Assembly (NCBI RefSeq): GCF_034008635.1 | Contig: NZ_CP125378.1 | Coordinates: forward strand, 3,844,501-3,908,500 | DNA: 64,000 nt | Source of the DNA: Pseudomonas sp. P8_229 | GTDB lineage: Bacteria; Pseudomonadota; Gammaproteobacteria; Pseudomonadales; Pseudomonadaceae | Direction: 5' to 3' | Part shown: positions 61,964-64,000 of the stretch, one piece after another | Position numbering within the stretch: the stretch's first letter is position 1 | Layout of the letters: each line of letters starts with the position of its first letter | The notes under the pieces: generated by a model | The model's database searches: none | Told to the model about the DNA's origin: nothing | What the model saw: the letters and a program-made list of their open reading frames with translations, nothing else | Position numbers and translations under genes: made by a program

Positions 61964-64000
61964 ATGCACAAAGACGGGAATGTAGTGCCCTTGTACAAGG
62001 CCGCTACCGATCAGGCGAATCACTCGCCGCTCGCCCGCCTGCCTGTGATTCTGCTTCAGGTCCGCGACAAGGCTGCCCAGCAACTGCGCCATGGCTTGCA
62101 GGAGTTATTCGATAACGCCGACGACACCCTGTTCGAGATGGCCGACCGGGCGCGCAACGACGTCGAACAGAACATCTTTTTCGAAGCCATGCGCGACCTG
62201 CGCCTCAAGCGCAAAAACATTGAACGTGGCTTTCTCGAGCAGTTCTTCGAAGCCTTCGTTGCCCTCATCCAGTACGACGTTGTACAGCAGACGCTGCCCG
62301 ATTCGCTGATGTTCGAGGATTCGGCGCCGCGTACCGATGACATGGAGCGCAGCGTGGCGGTCGAGACCATGGTCGGCCGTGTGCTCAAACGTGACGGCTT
62401 TGCCCTCGACCAACTGACCGCGCGGTTCAACGCGCTGCTTGGCAAACCCATCGACGATCAGCACAACCCGCTCGGCCCGGCGATGCTCTGCGAGTATTTT
62501 CTGCAGGCCGGACGTAACCTGGGCGTGGAGATCAAGGTCAAGCTGATCCTGCTCAAACTGTTCGAGCGCTATGTACTCGCGGACACCGAGCCGTTGTACG
62601 CCGAAGCCAATCAATTGCTGATCGCCACCGGCGTGTTGCCCGAGTTGAAGCCGGCACCGGCACGACGGGCGGTCGAGCGCGCTGCGGCCAGCATCAGCAG
62701 CGAAGAAAGCGATGAGCCTGCGCCCGCCGACGAAGGTGTGCAGGAAGTCTTCGCCGCGCTGCAGGAGCTGCTTCTGCATGTGCGTGGCAGCGTCGCCCCG
62801 ACCCTGGAGCCGAGCGTTGCGACGCAACCGATCAGCACTCGCGACCTGCTGCGCCTGCTCTCGCACCTGCAGCAATATGTACCGGCACTGGCGGCGCAGG
62901 ACGACTTCGATCTGCGTAACCAGCTCGAACAGTTGCTGACGCGGGTCAGCGTCAGGAGTGGCAAGTCGCGCATTGTCGACGGTGCCGACGAGGACGTGAT
63001 CAACCTGATCGCCATGGTCTTCGATTGCATCCTTGAGGATCGCAACCTGCCGGATTCGCTCAAGGCGCTGATCGCCCGTCTGCAGATTCCGATGCTCAAG
63101 GTGGCAGTGCTCGACAAGAGCTTCTTCAGCCGCAGCAGCCACCCGGCGCGGCGCCTGCTCAATGAAATCGCCGATGCAGCCATGGGCTGGGGCGATTGCA
63201 ACGGTGAGGCGCGCGACAGCCTGTATCTGCGCATCGAACAAGTGGTGCAGCGCTTGCTGAGCGACTTTGGCGATGATCCGGCGATCTTTTCCGAACTGCT
63301 CGCCGACTTCCTGGCCTTCACCAGCGATGAGCGTCGACGTAGCGAATTGCTTGAGCAGCGTTTGCGCGATGCCGAAGAGGGACGGGCGAGAACCGAACTG
63401 GCGCGCCGGCGCGTCGAGCAGGCGTTGAATCAGGTGCTGCTGGGTAAAGTCCTGCCGCCGTCGGTGGTGACGTTTGTACGCGATGCCTGGAGCAAGGTGT
63501 TGCTGCTGACGTGCCTCAAGCATGGCGATCAGTCCGCTGAATGGCAGGCAGATGTGCAGACCATGGAGCAATTGATCTGGAGCGTTCAACGGCATGACGA
63601 GGCGGACGCGGGCCCGCGTTTGCTGGCGCTGGTGCCGGGGTTGCTCAAGTCACTGCGTGACGGCCTGAGCAGTTCGGCGTTCGATCCGTTTGCCACCAGC
63701 GAATTTTTCAGCGAGCTCGAAGCGCTGCATGTGCGGGTACTTGAACCCGCTGCCGAGCAGGCCCCGACCGACGCAGCGACGTTGGTCGAGGTGTCGCAGC
63801 ACATTATCCTGCGCAGCGCCGACGAGGGGGCGGGCAGCCTGAATCCGACAGGCCTTGCCCATGATGACGCTGGGCTGCGTCAAGTGGAGCAATTGCGCCT
63901 GGGCAGTTGGGTCGCTTTCCAGGAGGACGACGAGCACACTCTGCGCTGCAAGCTGGCGGCCATTATTGAAACCACCGGCAAGTACGTGTTTGTCGATCGC
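61964..64000 (+). CDS. DUF1631 family protein, 5' part (runs off window)
   Basis: An open frame runs from ATG 61964 (AGGAGG seven bases upstream) to the window end, 679 codons, without a stop. The start MHKDGNVVPLYKAATDQ and the helical block LPVILLQVRDKAAQQLRHGLQELFDNADDTLFEMADRARNDVEQNIFFEAMRDLRLKRKNIERGFLEQFFEAFV are typical of DUF1631 proteins, as is VKAALLDRSFFS-like sequence near 380 (here LKVAVLDKSFFSRSSHPARRLLNEIADAA). The last visible residues (LAAIIETTGKYVFVDR) fit the PilZ-like C-terminal part of this family. It may bind a nucleotide second messenger; role unknown. Confidence 0.92.
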   Translation, partial: MHKDGNVVPLYKAATDQANHSPLARLPVILLQVRDKAAQQLRHGLQELFDNADDTLFEMADRARNDVEQNIFFEAMRDLRLKRKNIERGFLEQFFEAFVALIQYDVVQQTLPDSLMFEDSAPRTDDMERSVAVETMVGRVLKRDGFALDQLTARFNALLGKPIDDQHNPLGPAMLCEYFLQAGRNLGVEIKVKLILLKLFERYVLADTEPLYAEANQLLIATGVLPELKPAPARRAVERAAASISSEESDEPAPADEGVQEVFAALQELLLHVRGSVAPTLEPSVATQPISTRDLLRLLSHLQQYVPALAAQDDFDLRNQLEQLLTRVSVRSGKSRIVDGADEDVINLIAMVFDCILEDRNLPDSLKALIARLQIPMLKVAVLDKSFFSRSSHPARRLLNEIADAAMGWGDCNGEARDSLYLRIEQVVQRLLSDFGDDPAIFSELLADFLAFTSDERRRSELLEQRLRDAEEGRARTELARRRVEQALNQVLLGKVLPPSVVTFVRDAWSKVLLLTCLKHGDQSAEWQADVQTMEQLIWSVQRHDEADAGPRLLALVPGLLKSLRDGLSSSAFDPFATSEFFSELEALHVRVLEPAAEQAPTDAATLVEVSQHIILRSADEGAGSLNPTGLAHDDAGLRQVEQLRLGSWVAFQEDDEHTLRCKLAAIIETTGKYVFVDR

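Overview
The window reads as a chromosomal segment of a Pseudomonas from the fluorescens group. Evidence: the high-GC housekeeping gene order bamE/fur/recN/grpE-dnaK-dnaJ-dapB-carA-carB-greA-yhbY-rlmE-ftsH-folP-glmM-tpiA-secG-tRNA-Leu-tRNA-fMet-rimP-nusA-infB-rbfA-truB-rpsO-pnp, which I recognise from the P. aeruginosa PA4740-PA4770 region; a tmRNA tag ANDDQYGVALAA; a cysteine-free Fur; and REP-type GGGAGC...GCTCCC repeats. Species assignment is inference.

Layout. 1-6370: end of a GNAT acetyltransferase, an exported two-repeat protein of unknown function, a DUF2252 protein and a NERD-nuclease/UvrD-like helicase. 6371-17670: an 11.2 kb mobile island bounded by an imperfect ~70 bp direct repeat of the ssrA (tmRNA) 3' end plus terminator. 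It carries three back-to-back candidate anti-phage modules: a DUF2075 helicase with an N-terminal nuclease-like motif plus a MazG-like pyrophosphohydrolase; a Septu-like ATPase + HNH pair (PtuA/PtuB type); and an sce7726/sce7725-type pair whose upstream member shows a PD-(D/E)XK nuclease signature. A recombinase module follows: an Integrase_1-type tyrosine recombinase with a 91-residue partner, a 0.9 kb non-coding stretch with two perfect long inverted repeats, and a P4-type integrase next to ssrA. The middle of the island (about 9.5-13.8 kb) is visibly more AT-rich than the rest.

17648-30100: tmRNA; a small exported protein; a lactate-use locus (lldR divergent from lldP-lutA-lutB-lutC-dld, with a perfect LldR-like palindrome between them); smpB; a sodium-dependent transporter; ratA-rnfH. 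30100-44700: bamE and fur (divergent), recN with a LexA box, the heat-shock operon grpE-dnaK-dnaJ with a clear sigma-32 promoter, dapB, carA (TTG start behind a terminator-like leader), carB-greA, a small membrane protein, yhbY, rlmE. 44866-59562: ftsH to pnp, covering protein quality control, folate and amino-sugar synthesis, glycolysis, protein export, and the nusA/infB transcription-translation operon with tRNAs. 59569-64000: an exported coiled-coil protein, a small acidic protein, nadC, a REP pair, and the 5' part of a DUF1631 gene that runs off the window.

The strongest candidate for something under-described is the ssrA island: three distinct nuclease- or NTPase-based modules packed in about 7 kb beside two unrelated recombinases, next to a further NERD helicase just outside the left repeat.
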